Shown: positions 52,090 to 62,016, counted from the first letter of the stretch. The stretch: DNA of 64,000 nt from Tateyamaria pelophila (GCF_019966495.1 NZ_JAIMIA010000014.1:1-64000); one strand, 5' to 3'. Made by a program: numbers and translations. The notes: a model not told the origin generated them from the sequence alone.

Positions 52090-52344
52090 CTATCGGTTGC
52101 CTGAATGGTTTCTGTCGCGAATGGCCGCAACGCAGTCCTGATCGTCGGTCGCAGAGCACGTTACACTGCGCCCGCCAAGCTGAATGGACCGCCTTTCAAA
52201 TGTTGTCCCGTCGTTGCGCACGAATTCACGTGTCACCGTGGGTAACGCCCGGCCGTTATAGACGAATGTCCCCTCCGTCTGGTTTGCCGTCTCCGCGCAA
52301 GCGGCCAGCGACAAGACCACCAAGAACAACACTGCAATTCTCAT
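52090..52344 (-). CDS. Small lipoprotein, paralogue B
   Basis: This 84-residue protein has a lipoprotein signal peptide (MRIAVLFLVVLSLAAC, lipobox LAAC with C16) and a mature domain closely related to its downstream neighbour: EGTFVYN, TREF, DGTTF and CSATDDQDC, ending AIRDRNHSGNR. The two genes are a recent tandem duplication on the same strand, with 109 bases between. The family and role are unknown. The ribosome site GGAGACGTTTG lies just before the ATG. Confidence 0.75.
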   Translation of the reverse strand: MRIAVLFLVVLSLAACAETANQTEGTFVYNGRALPTVTREFVRNDGTTFERRSIQLGGRSVTCSATDDQDCVAAIRDRNHSGNR

Positions 52345-52473
52345 TCAAACGTCTCCTGTCTTTGCTCAAAATCACATTACATCGAATCAACTTTTGGTCG
52401 TGCAACAAATTATTGAACAGCATTCACTTATTCGTGCACAGGATCCCGGCCTTGGGCGGGACAATCGCAAGAC

Positions 52474-54747
52474 TTATCCGTAATGTGTAACCGGCGTCCC
52501 TGCGACAGCCGACATGTTCAAAAGCCCTCGTGCCGTGATCGACGGGCTCACGATATGTGCCCGGTTACCCATACCCATCAGGATCGGACCCACTTCGAGA
52601 CCCCCGCCTTTCATCTTGAGGATATTGCGCACACCGGACGCCGCATCCGCATGCGCAAAGACCAGAACGTTGGCAGGCCCCTTCATCCGGTTGCTGGGAA
52701 ACAGCCGACTGCGCAATTCGGGGTCGAGGGCGGTATCTATGTTCATCTCGCCTTCATAGCAAAAATCATGACCCTGTGTATCCAGCATCCGGATCGCTTC
52801 GCGCAACCGCCAGCCTGATCCATCCCCCTGATTCCCGAACTGGGATTGCGAGCAGAATGCGACATTCGGCTCGATCCCGAACCGGCGCACGTGACGGGCA
52901 GCCCCAACCGCGATCTCCGCGATCTCTTCGGGCGTTGGGTGCAGATGCACCTGCGTATCGGCGATGAACAGCGGGCCGTCTTCGAGGATCATCATGCTGA
53001 GCGCACCGACCGGGTGCCGCGCTTCACGCCCCAACACTTGCGTGATGTAATTCAGGTGCCAGCGAAATTCGCCAAATGTGCCGCAAATCAGGCTGTCCGC
53101 CTCATCGCGGTGCACCATCACGGCACCAATAGCCGTTGTGTTGGTGCGCATGATCGCCCGGGCCAGATCGGGGGTCACCCCGCGTCGGCACATGAGGCTA
53201 TGGTAGGTTTCCCAGTAATCGCGATAACGGGGGTCATTTTCCGGGTTCACCAGATCCACGGTGTCGCCCATTCTGATCGTCAGACCTGCCCGTTCGATGC
53301 GCGCCTCGATGACCTCTGGGCGACCGATCAGGATGGGGCGTTCCGTGGTTTCCTCGACCATGGCCTGGGCTGCACGCAGAACGCGCTCGTCTTCGCCTTC
53401 GGCAAACACGATGCGGCGCGCCCGGGCGCGGGCGGCTTCGAAGACGGGACGCATCAGCAAAGCGGACTTGAACACCGATCCATCCAGTTTTCGCTTGTAA
53501 GCCTCAAGGTCGTCGATGGGTCGGGTCGCCACGCCTGTCTCCATGGCTGCCTTGGCAACGGCGGAACTCACAATGCTCACAAGCCGCGGATCGAAGGGTT
53601 TGGGAATCAGGTACTCGGCTCCAAAGGTCAGATGCTCACCTTGATAGGCCGCCGCCGCTTCGGCACTGGTCGTCGCGCGCGCAAGGGCGGCGATCCCTTC
53701 GATACAGGCCAGTTGCATCTCGTCATTGATGGTCGTGGCCCCGACATCCAACGCCCCCCGGAAGATGAACGGAAAACACAGCACGTTGTTGACCTGATTG
53801 GGAAAATCGCTCCGTCCCGTGGCGATGATGGCATCCGGGGCCACTTCGCGCGCCAGATCGGGCAGGATTTCCGGTGTGGGATTGGCCAATGCGAAAATGA
53901 TCGGCGCCTTGGCCATTTTCTTCACATGATCCTGAGAGAGCACCCCGGGTCCGGACAGGCCCAGAAACAGATCGGCGCCGTCAATCACGTCGTCCAGCGT
54001 GCGTTTGTCGCTGGGCTGCGCAAAGGCCGCCTTGGCCGGATTCATGTCGATTTCGCGGCCTTCGTAGACAAGCCCATGGATGTCGCACAGCCAGACGTTT
54101 TCGCGTTTGACACCCATCTTGAGCAACATGTTGAGACAGGCAATCCCGGCGGCCCCGCCGCCGGTCGAGACAATCTTGATATCTTCAAAGCGTTTTCCGG
54201 ACACGTGGAGCGCATTCTTGGCCGCCGCCCCGACGACGATAGCCGTACCGTGCTGGTCGTCGTGAAAGACCGGGATATTCATCCGCTCGCGGCAAATCCG
54301 CTCGACGGTAAAGCAATCGGGGGCCTTGATGTCTTCGAGGTTGATCGCACCGAAAGAGGGTTCAAGCGCGCAGACGATATCGGCCAGTTTCTCCGGGTCC
54401 GTTTCGTCGACTTCGATATCGAAGCAGTCGATCGATGCGAATTTCTTGAAGAGCACCGCTTTGCCCTCCATCACCGGTTTGGAGGCCAGCGCGCCGATGT
54501 TACCAAGCCCGAGAACCGCCGTGCCATTGCTGACCACCGCCACCAGATTGCCCCGCGCGGTATAGCGGGCGGCATTGGCGGGATCGTCCTTGATTTCGAG
54601 GCAGGCCTCGGCCACGCCGGGCGAATAGGCCCGCGCAAGATCGCGCCCGTTTGCCATCGGCTTGGTTGCGCGGATCTCGAGTTTGCCGGGTTTTGGGAAC
54701 TCATGATAGTCCAGCGCGGCCTGGCGGAGGTTCGGTTGATCGGACAT
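52474..54747 (-). CDS. maeB: NADP-dependent malic enzyme with phosphotransacetylase-like domain
   Basis: This 757-residue protein has a malic enzyme part (1-420): Tyr of ARAYSPGV, the Lys/Asp site in [12 protein letters not shown] and [12 protein letters not shown], and the NAD(P)-binding [16 protein letters not shown]-terminal phosphate acetyltransferase-like domain (about 430-757) starts [17 protein letters not shown]. It decarboxylates malate to pyruvate and makes NADPH. In relatives the C-terminal domain is regulatory, binding acetyl-CoA, rather than catalytic. It is monocistronic. The start at 54747 has a weak ribosome site. Confidence 0.93.
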   Translation of the reverse strand: MSDQPNLRQAALDYHEFPKPGKLEIRATKPMANGRDLARAYSPGVAEACLEIKDDPANAARYTARGNLVAVVSNGTAVLGLGNIGALASKPVMEGKAVLFKKFASIDCFDIEVDETDPEKLADIVCALEPSFGAINLEDIKAPDCFTVERICRERMNIPVFHDDQHGTAIVVGAAAKNALHVSGKRFEDIKIVSTGGGAAGIACLNMLLKMGVKRENVWLCDIHGLVYEGREIDMNPAKAAFAQPSDKRTLDDVIDGADLFLGLSGPGVLSQDHVKKMAKAPIIFALANPTPEILPDLAREVAPDAIIATGRSDFPNQVNNVLCFPFIFRGALDVGATTINDEMQLACIEGIAALARATTSAEAAAAYQGEHLTFGAEYLIPKPFDPRLVSIVSSAVAKAAMETGVATRPIDDLEAYKRKLDGSVFKSALLMRPVFEAARARARRIVFAEGEDERVLRAAQAMVEETTERPILIGRPEVIEARIERAGLTIRMGDTVDLVNPENDPRYRDYWETYHSLMCRRGVTPDLARAIMRTNTTAIGAVMVHRDEADSLICGTFGEFRWHLNYITQVLGREARHPVGALSMMILEDGPLFIADTQVHLHPTPEEIAEIAVGAARHVRRFGIEPNVAFCSQSQFGNQGDGSGWRLREAIRMLDTQGHDFCYEGEMNIDTALDPELRSRLFPSNRMKGPANVLVFAHADAASGVRNILKMKGGGLEVGPILMGMGNRAHIVSPSITARGLLNMSAVAGTPVTHYG

Positions 54748-54865
54748 GGTGCCTCACTTTGAAAATTTGGTTTAGCGTTAAACGAGTATTGCGCTCTGGC
54801 CAATGACCATGGTGCTTCTTAGCTGCATTTTGATCGTCACACGAGCCTGCGCATATCACCGTCGA

Positions 54866-54930
54866 GGGGGCGCTGCCCCCATGGTGGATTGCATCCCCCA
54901 TTCCCCCGGAGTTTATTTGGCAAGATGAAG
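54866..54930 (+). repeat. Intergenic hairpin repeat, copy 2
   Basis: GGGGGC-GCT-GCCCCC (54866-54880) is followed by CCCCCGGAGTTTATTTGG and CAAGATGAAG (to 54930). The distal end of the repeat (ATGAAGGGGG) doubles as the ribosome binding site of the VOC-bicupin gene at 54941. It is the same module as at 32604-32656 and 58951-59010. Confidence 0.7.
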
Positions 54931-54940
54931 GGGGATCGCA

Positions 54941-56044
54941 ATGACAGATATTCAGGCGGAAATACGGCTGCCAACCACCGCGCTGCAAGATGACATTCCA
55001 TTTTACACCAAGGTTTTGGGCATGCGTATGGATATGATCTACCCTGCGGATGATCCGATCGTTGCCGTGTTTTTCGGGCATGGAATACGGATCCGTATTG
55101 AAACGGGCGCGATTGAATCGCCGGGCACAGTGCGCATTCTGACGGATGATCCGGACGGGTTCGCAGGCGGTCTGCGCTTGTTGGAAGCGCCAAATGGGAC
55201 CCGCATCGAGATCGCCGATCTGAACCCGCCGTTGAGCGTCCCGGAGACGGCCCACAGTTTTGTCGTGCGTCGGCTGGCGGATCAGGCCCCCTGGGTCATC
55301 GGGCGCGCCGGGATGCAATATCGCGATCTGATTCCCGATCGTTTGGGCGGCGCAATCATCGCCAGTCACATCCGTATCCCCGATGGCGGGCCGGTGCCGG
55401 ACATGGTGCACTATCATACGATCGGGTTTCAGTTGATTTTCTGCTATCGGGGCTGGGTCGATCTTGTTTACGAAGATCAAGGGGACCCGTTTCGCCTGAC
55501 CGCCGGGTCCTGTGTCATCCAGCCCCCTGAAATCCGGCATCGCGTTCTGTTCGCCAGTGATAATATCGAGGTCATCGAAATCGGCGTGCCTGCGGAACAT
55601 ATCACGACGATCGATCACGAAATGACCTTGCCGAATGGGCCTGCGAATCCGCATCGACGGTTTCAGGGCCAACGGTTTGTGCATCACAGGGCCGACGAGG
55701 CCACGTGGCGTCCTTTCCGCCTGCAAGGCTTTAAAGCCAGCGATACCGGGATTTCCGAGGGCACCCAAGGCGTTGCCGACGTCAAGGTCGTCCGCCGCGA
55801 CACAGGTGCTGCGCAGTGGGCGTCTCATGACAGTGACATCTTGTTCAACTTTGTTCTGGAGGGCACGATGACCCTGGAAGGAGAAGGCCGCGATCCGGTG
55901 CCATTATCACCGGGAGACGCCTTTGTTATTCCACCGGGGATGGCCACGCGCTATGCAGAGATCTCATCCGATCTGGAGTTGCTGGAAGTGTCTTTGCCCG
56001 GCGATTTCAATACCAATCCGGGCCAGCCTGAGGACGTGACATGA
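54941..56044 (+). CDS. VOC-domain and bicupin fusion protein
   Basis: This 367-residue protein joins an N-terminal glyoxalase/VOC-like domain (1-100: RLPTTALQDDIPFYTKVLGM, with IRIRIETG and TRIEIADL) to two cupin domains (about 135-225 and 255-350). Cupin 1 has VHYHTIGFQLIFCYRGWVDL, then GDPFRLTAGSCVIQPPEIRHRV, with metal-type His residues; cupin 2 has SDILFNFVLEGTMTLEGEG and LSPGDAFVIPPGM with fewer histidines. This fits a metal-dependent dioxygenase or isomerase, but the substrate is unknown. It overlaps the cytidine deaminase gene by ATGA, so it is coupled to nucleoside salvage. Confidence 0.78.
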   Translation: MTDIQAEIRLPTTALQDDIPFYTKVLGMRMDMIYPADDPIVAVFFGHGIRIRIETGAIESPGTVRILTDDPDGFAGGLRLLEAPNGTRIEIADLNPPLSVPETAHSFVVRRLADQAPWVIGRAGMQYRDLIPDRLGGAIIASHIRIPDGGPVPDMVHYHTIGFQLIFCYRGWVDLVYEDQGDPFRLTAGSCVIQPPEIRHRVLFASDNIEVIEIGVPAEHITTIDHEMTLPNGPANPHRRFQGQRFVHHRADEATWRPFRLQGFKASDTGISEGTQGVADVKVVRRDTGAAQWASHDSDILFNFVLEGTMTLEGEGRDPVPLSPGDAFVIPPGMATRYAEISSDLELLEVSLPGDFNTNPGQPEDVT

Positions 56045-56439
56045 GTGTTTTGAAAGAAGCCGCCGTCGCTGTGCGCGAGAATGCACACGCGCCCTATTCC
56101 AACTTCAAGGTGGGTGCGGCTATTCGCTCCGCTTCGGGGGCGGTCTATGTGGGCTGCAATGTCGAGAATGTGGCCTATCCCGAAGGCACCTGTGCCGAAG
56201 CCGGAGCGATTGCCGCGATGGCTGCGGCCGGTGACTACGAGATCGCGGAGGTTTACGTGGTGGCGGGCAGTCCAATGCCTGTGACCCCCTGTGGCGGGTG
56301 CCGCCAAAAGCTGGCCGAGTTCGGAGCGGGAGATGTGGTCGTCACCATGGCCACGACCGGCGGCATGGAACAGATGACGACCCTGGCCGACCTGCTGCCC
56401 GGTGCGTTTTCCCAGGCCTTTCTGGATACTCAAAAATGA
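56041..56439 (+). CDS. cdd: Cytidine deaminase
   Basis: This 132-residue zinc enzyme converts (deoxy)cytidine to (deoxy)uridine. The zinc-binding site is complete: CAEAGAIAAM (Cys and the proton-shuttling Glu) and PCGGCRQ. SNFKVGAAIRSASG and CNVENVAYPEGTC form the nucleoside pocket. It is the tetrameric T-type by length. It overlaps both neighbours by 4 bases, making it the second gene of a salvage operon with deoA and deoB. Confidence 0.94.
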   Translation: MSVLKEAAVAVRENAHAPYSNFKVGAAIRSASGAVYVGCNVENVAYPEGTCAEAGAIAAMAAAGDYEIAEVYVVAGSPMPVTPCGGCRQKLAEFGAGDVVVTMATTGGMEQMTTLADLLPGAFSQAFLDTQK

Positions 56440-57743
56440 GCTCGGCCCGCGCCATCATTGCCAAGCTGCGCCAACACGAAACCCCCACTGCGGCGGAACT
56501 GAATTGGTTCGCGCAGGGTCTTGCGGATGGGGGCGTGACGGATGCGCAAGCAGGGGCTTTTGCCATGGCGGTTTGCCTGAACGGGCTGGGGGATGAGGGC
56601 CGCGTGGGTTTGACCTTGTCGATGCGTGACAGTGGCCGTGTCTTGCACTGGGACCTGCCCGGACCGGTGCTTGACAAGCATTCAACTGGCGGAGTGGGCG
56701 ATTGCGTGAGCCTTGCGCTTGCCCCCGCACTCGCCGCGTGCGGTGCATTTGTACCGATGATCTCAGGGCGCGGGCTGGGTCATACAGGCGGCACATTGGA
56801 TAAACTTGATGCCATCCCGGGCCTGTCAACGCAGTTGAGCGAAGCGCGCTTGCGCGACACTGTGGCCAAGGCGGGCTGTGCGATCATCGGTGCATCCTCT
56901 GACATCGCGCCGGCTGACAAACGTCTCTATGCGGTGCGCGATGTGACTGCGACCGTCGAAAGCCTCGACCTGATCACCGCGTCGATCCTGTCGAAGAAAC
57001 TGGCGGCGGGGCTGGCGGGGCTGGTGCTTGACGTCAAGGTGGGATCGGGCGCGTTCATGAAGGATATGGAAGCGGCACGCGCCCTGGCGCAAGCTTTGGT
57101 CAAGACCGCCAATGCCGCCGGATGCAAGACATCCGCCCTGATCACCGACATGAGCCAGCCGCTGGCGCCGGCCTTGGGAAATGCGTTGGAAGTGGCCGAG
57201 GCCATGCGCGTTCTGACGGGACAGGTGCGCGGCCCGTTGGTGGATCTGTCGGCCGCCTTGGGCGGTGTTCTGCTGGCCAATGCCGGGCTGGCAAAGGACG
57301 TGCAGGACGGAGCCAACGCAATTGCGGCGGCGATTGCGGACGGGCGCGCGGCGGAACGGTTCGGGACGATGGTCGGGGCAATGGGTGGCCCGGTACAGTT
57401 TGTCGAGAATTGGCCACGGTTTTTGCCGGAGGCAACCGTGATCCGTGAAATCTGTGCGCGCGAGGCCGCCTATGTGTCGGCCATCGATGGTGAGGCACTT
57501 GGACTCGCCGTCGTAGATCTGGGCGGTGGACGTGCGGTCGAAACGGATCTGATCAACCCGGCGGTCGGCCTCTCCGGCATCGCCAGGCTGGGTACGTATC
57601 TGGCCAAGGGTCAGCCCTTAGCCGTCATCCATGCGGCGCGCCCGGGTGATGCAGACAAGGCGGAGGACGCATTGCGGCGCGCAATCACCCTAGGGCCAAA
57701 CGCGGTAGATGTACCGGAATTGATCACGGAAAGGGTCGGCTGA
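56436..57743 (+). CDS. deoA: Thymidine phosphorylase
   Basis: This 435-residue enzyme splits thymidine or deoxyuridine with phosphate. It has the family pattern DKHSTGGVGDCVSLALAP (phosphate loop, about 81-98), GRGLGHTGGTLDKLDAIPG and DVKVGSGAFM. The ATG at 56436 overlaps the cdd stop, and the stop overlaps the deoB start (TGATG). The released deoxyribose 1-phosphate goes to DeoB. Confidence 0.95.
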   Translation: MSSARAIIAKLRQHETPTAAELNWFAQGLADGGVTDAQAGAFAMAVCLNGLGDEGRVGLTLSMRDSGRVLHWDLPGPVLDKHSTGGVGDCVSLALAPALAACGAFVPMISGRGLGHTGGTLDKLDAIPGLSTQLSEARLRDTVAKAGCAIIGASSDIAPADKRLYAVRDVTATVESLDLITASILSKKLAAGLAGLVLDVKVGSGAFMKDMEAARALAQALVKTANAAGCKTSALITDMSQPLAPALGNALEVAEAMRVLTGQVRGPLVDLSAALGGVLLANAGLAKDVQDGANAIAAAIADGRAAERFGTMVGAMGGPVQFVENWPRFLPEATVIREICAREAAYVSAIDGEALGLAVVDLGGGRAVETDLINPAVGLSGIARLGTYLAKGQPLAVIHAARPGDADKAEDALRRAITLGPNAVDVPELITERVG

Positions 57744-58912
57744 TGGCGCGTGCGTTTCTGGTTGTGATGGACTCCGTTGGCATCGGGGGCGCGCCCGACG
57801 CGGGCGACTACTTCAACGGGGATGTGCCCGACACCGGCGCGAATACTTTGGACCATATCGCGCAGGCTTGCGCGGCAGGTCGCGCGGATGAAGGGCGGTC
57901 TGGCCCCTTGCACCTGCCCAACCTTGGCCGGATGGGAATTTGGAAGGCCGTTGCGCTGGCCGCAGGGGAAACGCCGAAGCCCGGCCCATATGGGGCGGCC
58001 ACTGAAATTTCGCGTGGCAAAGACACACCATCGGGTCATTGGGAACTGGCCGGTGTGCCCGTTCCATGGGACTGGCACTATTTCCCTGATCAAAACCCCG
58101 CATTCCCCGACGACGTGGTTGCCGCCGTCTGTGAAGCGGCGGGTGTCGCAGGCATTCTGGGCAATTGCCATGCCTCCGGCACCGAGATCATTGCACGGCA
58201 CGGGGACGCCCATATCGAGACGGGATTTCCCATCTGTTACACCTCGGCAGACTCGGTGTTCCAGATTGCAGCACATGAGGAACATTTCGGCCTCGATCGC
58301 TTGCTGGCGCTGTGCGCTGCAGTTGCGCCAATGCTGCACGACATGCGTGTCGGCCGCGTGATCGCGCGCCCCTTTGTCGGTTCAGAGGGCGCATTTGAAC
58401 GCACTGGCAATCGTCGCGATTATGCAATCACGCCGCCTGCCCCGATCCTGAGCAATTGGGTACAGGATGCCGGGCAACGCGTTTATGGGGTGGGGAAAGT
58501 TGGTGATATCTTTTCCATGCAGGGCTTTGACGAGATGCGCAAAGGACCGGATGCAAAACTGATGGAGCACCTCTCCGACCTGGTGGACACGGCGGAGGGT
58601 GGCAGCCTGACCTTTGCCAATTTCGTTGAGTTTGACAGTGTTTATGGCCATCGGCGCGATGTGGCTGGATACGCACGGCATCTGGAATGGTTCGATGCGG
58701 CTCTGGGCGACCTTCTGCCCCGTTTGAGGCGCGGTGACATGATGATCCTGACGGCGGATCACGGAAATGACCCCACCTGGGTCGGCACCGACCACACCCG
58801 CGAACGCGTGCCCGTTTTGGTAACGGGTGGCGCAGTTTCCGAAGTTGGATTGATTGGCTTTTCCGACGTAGCCGCCATGGTCGCACGCCATTTGGACGTC
58901 TCACCAAAATGA
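57743..58912 (+). CDS. deoB: Phosphopentomutase
   Basis: This 389-residue member of the alkaline phosphatase superfamily moves phosphate from C1 to C5 of (deoxy)ribose. It starts ARAFLVVMDSVGIGGAPDAGD, in which the metal-binding Asp and flanking residues are complete, and has SGHWEL and, late, ILTADHGNDPTWVGTDHTRE, which supplies the His/Asp metal ligands. The first codon overlaps the deoA stop by one base. It feeds deoxyribose 5-phosphate toward an aldolase that is not in this window. Confidence 0.95.
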   Translation: MARAFLVVMDSVGIGGAPDAGDYFNGDVPDTGANTLDHIAQACAAGRADEGRSGPLHLPNLGRMGIWKAVALAAGETPKPGPYGAATEISRGKDTPSGHWELAGVPVPWDWHYFPDQNPAFPDDVVAAVCEAAGVAGILGNCHASGTEIIARHGDAHIETGFPICYTSADSVFQIAAHEEHFGLDRLLALCAAVAPMLHDMRVGRVIARPFVGSEGAFERTGNRRDYAITPPAPILSNWVQDAGQRVYGVGKVGDIFSMQGFDEMRKGPDAKLMEHLSDLVDTAEGGSLTFANFVEFDSVYGHRRDVAGYARHLEWFDAALGDLLPRLRRGDMMILTADHGNDPTWVGTDHTRERVPVLVTGGAVSEVGLIGFSDVAAMVARHLDVSPK

Positions 58913-58950
58913 GCGCCTGTCGGCGCACACGGTTTGTTTTGCGCTGACGC

Positions 58951-59010
58951 GCAAGATGAAGGGGCTGTCTGCCCCCTCACACTCCCCGGAGGATATTTTT
59001 GGCCGAAAGA
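58951..59010 (+). repeat. Intergenic hairpin repeat, copy 3
   Basis: AAGATGAAG is followed by the hairpin GGGGC-TGTCT-GCCCC (58961-58975) and then CTCCCCGGAGGATATTTTTGG. The order repeats the parts of copy 2 with an extra leading AAGATGAAG. It lies between deoB and upp and may end the deo transcript. A small TTGCGC-TGAC-GCGCAA hairpin sits just before it (58938-58953). Confidence 0.65.
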
Positions 59011-59077
59011 CGTTGGGGAGTTGTCTCTATCTCAGTGACGCGGCAAAAGGGACGCGTTGTCCAAAGGAGCTTGCCCC

Positions 59078-59710
59078 ATGTCCGAACACCTCACCGTCGT
59101 TGATCATCCATTGGTACAGCACAAGCTGACGATCATGCGCGATCGCGACACGCCGACGGCCGTCTTTCGCCAGCTTTTGCGCGAAATCAGCCAGCTTCTG
59201 GCCTATGAGGTGACACGTGGTCTGGAGATGACGACAAAGCGGATTCATACGCCAATGGCCGAAATGGATGCGCCGACACTGGCAGGCAAGAAGCTGGCGC
59301 TGATTTCGATCCTGCGCGCGGGCAACGGTCTGTTGGACGGTGTGCTGGAATTGATCCCGTCGGCCCGTGTTGGGTTTGTCGGTCTCTACCGGGACGAAAA
59401 GACACTTCAGCCTGTGCAGTACTATTTCAAGGTGCCCGAAGCGATGGAGGACCGTGTGGTGATAGCGGTCGACCCGATGCTGGCAACGGGCAATTCCTCT
59501 GCGGCGGCCATTGACTTGCTTAAAGGTGCGGGGGCCACGAATATTCGCTTTTTGTGTCTGCTTGCCGCCCCGGAAGGCATTGCCCGGATGGAAGAGGCTC
59601 ATCCCGATGTGCCGATTGTCACTGCGGCGGTGGATGAGCGCTTGAACGAGCTTGGCTATATCATGCCCGGTCTCGGAGATGCAGGGGATCGCATGTTTGG
59701 CACCAAATAG
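59078..59710 (+). CDS. upp: Uracil phosphoribosyltransferase
   Basis: This 210-residue enzyme makes UMP from uracil and PRPP. It has [20 protein letters not shown] and the PRPP loop [18 protein letters not shown], and [24 protein letters not shown] for uracil recognition. The ATG at 59078 is chosen over an upstream TTG because AAAGGAG lies 8 bases before it. It uses the uracil released by the deoA reaction. It is separated from deoB by repeat copy 3 and so may be transcribed alone. Confidence 0.95.
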   Translation: MSEHLTVVDHPLVQHKLTIMRDRDTPTAVFRQLLREISQLLAYEVTRGLEMTTKRIHTPMAEMDAPTLAGKKLALISILRAGNGLLDGVLELIPSARVGFVGLYRDEKTLQPVQYYFKVPEAMEDRVVIAVDPMLATGNSSAAAIDLLKGAGATNIRFLCLLAAPEGIARMEEAHPDVPIVTAAVDERLNELGYIMPGLGDAGDRMFGTK

Positions 59711-59779
59711 GCGCCAAGCACGCTTTACGCACTCCCGGTCATAAGGCATCTTTCAACGCATGATTTGCGGGGGCATATG

Positions 59780-60853
59780 ATGAAATTAGCAAAAATCGCT
59801 GCCCTTTCCCTGATCCTCCTGTCGATCGGGACGATGCCATCGGTTGCGCAAGATCAGCGCAGCGTTCAGGCCCCGGCCAACCTTCCTCCCGCGTCGTTCA
59901 CAGGCACCCAGTTCGTCGACAGCAACGGCTGTATGTTCAGTCGCGCGAATATCGACGGCACTGTGACCTGGGTGCCTCGGGTCAACTCACGGCGTCAGTT
60001 GGTCTGTGGCCAGCCCCCCACGCTTGTTGCCAAATCCAATCCGGTTGAGGCCACATCATCAGCACAGCGAACCACCGCCGATACGCCAACTGCGCCGACT
60101 CCCGGTTCACCCCGCACAGCGTCCACACGCCAAGCGGCCGACCCGGTCGTGGTGCCGACCACGCGCAAGGCTGCGGCGGCACCGGGCGCGCCTGCGGATG
60201 CGTCGCAGACAGCCATCACAGGGCATACGCGGGTTCTGCCAAAGCATCTTTATGAAAACCGTCCGCGTGAAAAAACGATCATTCCCAAAGGGTACCGCCC
60301 CGCATGGGACGATGACCGGCTCAACCCGCGCCGCGCCGAGCAAACCCTTGAAGGGATTGCCAGAACCCGGATGCTTTGGACAAACACGGTGCCCCGGCGC
60401 TTGATCGACCAAAGCACAGGCCGTGATGTTACAACCACCGTTCCACTGTTTTATCCCTATACGGATATTGATACGCAACAGCGTGAACTGGGCCGCGCGA
60501 CGATCGTGCTGCGTAATGGGCAGGTCCAGAAACGCGTGCTGCGCACCAAAAACCCGGATGCACGTCCACCCGCGGTGTTGACACATTCCGCCCCCGCAAC
60601 GACTCCCGAAGCCGCACGGTTAGAGCACTTTGTTCAGGTTGGCGTGTATGGCATATCGGCCAATGCAGACGCTGCGGCACAAAAGTTGGCGGGCGCAGGA
60701 TTGCCCGCCCGCAGGGGCACATTGAAACGTGGTGGCACATCGTACAAGCTTGTTATGGCCGGACCATTCGCAACTGCCGCCGACGCGCAACGGGCTTTGG
60801 GCAAGGTGCGGGCCGCCGGGTTCAGCGACGCCTATTTACGCAAGTTACGCTAG
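59780..60853 (+). CDS. Exported SPOR-domain protein
   Basis: This 357-residue protein has a signal peptide (MKLAKIAALSLILLSIGTM, ending PSVAQ), a long Pro/Ala/Thr-rich linker (about 75-155), a middle region with PRRLIDQSTGRDVTTTVPLFYPY, and a C-terminal SPOR domain (about 285-357: HFVQVGVYGISANADAAAQKL to AGFSDAYLRKLR). SPOR domains bind stripped peptidoglycan at division sites. The second ATG (59780) is used because GGGGG is well spaced from it. It converges with the next gene, whose end overlaps by 4 bases. Confidence 0.85.
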   Translation: MKLAKIAALSLILLSIGTMPSVAQDQRSVQAPANLPPASFTGTQFVDSNGCMFSRANIDGTVTWVPRVNSRRQLVCGQPPTLVAKSNPVEATSSAQRTTADTPTAPTPGSPRTASTRQAADPVVVPTTRKAAAAPGAPADASQTAITGHTRVLPKHLYENRPREKTIIPKGYRPAWDDDRLNPRRAEQTLEGIARTRMLWTNTVPRRLIDQSTGRDVTTTVPLFYPYTDIDTQQRELGRATIVLRNGQVQKRVLRTKNPDARPPAVLTHSAPATTPEAARLEHFVQVGVYGISANADAAAQKLAGAGLPARRGTLKRGGTSYKLVMAGPFATAADAQRALGKVRAAGFSDAYLRKLR

Positions 60854-61863
60854 CTTTCGCAGATGGCCTGGAGTTGCAGCCAGTCGGCGTCCTGCATGAT
60901 CGGGGACGGATCAGCACCGCTCATCGGATCGGCTTCGATCAACTCCACCGTTTCCTCGCCCGAGATATCACGCGCACGCGCGTAGGGCGTGCTGCGCACC
61001 TCCGCAGCGGCAAAAGCAGGCAGCAACACATCGGCGTCCAAAAGCGCCATTGGGTTGGCCAGTCGCGCTTCGGTGAATGCGTCGAGCGCCCGGTCCGGCA
61101 CTTGTCCGGTTGTCAGCAGCGTTGCGGTGGCCCGCGTGCCTGCGTGTTCAAGCAGTTGCCGCAAGGGCGGCGTCAGCGTGCTGCGCACCCGTTCGGCCAG
61201 CACGTAGCCTGCGGCAACGTCAGGCTCCTCGAAATCTTCGACCAGAGTGCGATTGATGACGACCATGCCGCCCGGCAAGGCCAGAGCTTCGCGCACGCCA
61301 CCGGGCAGCACCACAACACGTGTCACGCCGGTGCGTCTGGCCAGCGCCCGGAGCGCCGGTGCACCTTCGGGGGTGCGGCACGGCGGGCCCGAAACCCGCT
61401 CGATCCGGTTGAGAAGGGCCCTCCCGAGCTCGGCCTCTTTGACCGATGGCACGACGCGCAAGGCATGATCCACCAGCGCACCGGGCACCCAGAAGATGGC
61501 AAGGGCTGCAACAGCGGACACAGACAAAGCTGCCCCCAGCCAGCGCACACGGCCCGGGCGCGGCCGGGCCCGCGCAACCGCTTGTCGCAGCGTGTTGATA
61601 GCCTTGATCATTTCAGTCTCAGAGGGGTCAAGCTCCAGTGTCTCTTCCGGGTCACCGTCGGGAAAGAAAATCGCGCCCGGCCCGTCGGACGGCGCTCGTT
61701 CAACAGCGGCCAGCGACCAGTGCGTCAGGGCCCTGTCATTGATATCGGAGATGATCAGAGTTGCGTCGCCGATCGACACAACAACCTCGCGCCGCTGTTC
61801 CGATGGGTTCGGACGCCACAGGCCCGTCGCCTCGATCCGGTCATATTTACTGAGTGCTGTCAT
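60850..61863 (-). CDS. Membrane protein with a degenerate M48-like peptidase domain
   Basis: This 337-residue protein has an N-terminal domain of about 90 residues (IIVSIGDATLIISD-like strands), one membrane segment (about 105-130) and a C-terminal part resembling M48 peptidases: ALPGGMVVINRTLVEDFEEPDVAAGYVLAERVRS. At the place of the zinc motif HExxH the sequence reads AERVR, so both histidines are missing and it should be catalytically dead. In Rhodobacteraceae such proteins are not characterised. A protein-binding or chaperone-like role is possible. Ribosome site weak. Confidence 0.7.
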   Translation of the reverse strand: MTALSKYDRIEATGLWRPNPSEQRREVVVSIGDATLIISDINDRALTHWSLAAVERAPSDGPGAIFFPDGDPEETLELDPSETEMIKAINTLRQAVARARPRPGRVRWLGAALSVSAVAALAIFWVPGALVDHALRVVPSVKEAELGRALLNRIERVSGPPCRTPEGAPALRALARRTGVTRVVVLPGGVREALALPGGMVVINRTLVEDFEEPDVAAGYVLAERVRSTLTPPLRQLLEHAGTRATATLLTTGQVPDRALDAFTEARLANPMALLDADVLLPAFAAAEVRSTPYARARDISGEETVELIEADPMSGADPSPIMQDADWLQLQAICES

Positions 61864-62016
61864 GCTGCCAACTGCTCGGGTCTTTGCCGCCCCTTTTCCA
61901 GCACAATCCTAGCATGGGCCTGCGCGCAGGCCAAGCGACCACAGACGATCCTTGGCCGCTCCATGGCGCACCAAGGGTGCGCCTTACGGGCCTTGCGGCG
62001 CGCGGCCGCTCCAGGT

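Noticed and set aside
52846..54762. 638-codon rightward open frame opposite malic enzyme
   Set aside because: The malic enzyme on the other strand has full motifs; the antisense frame is a GC-bias by-product.
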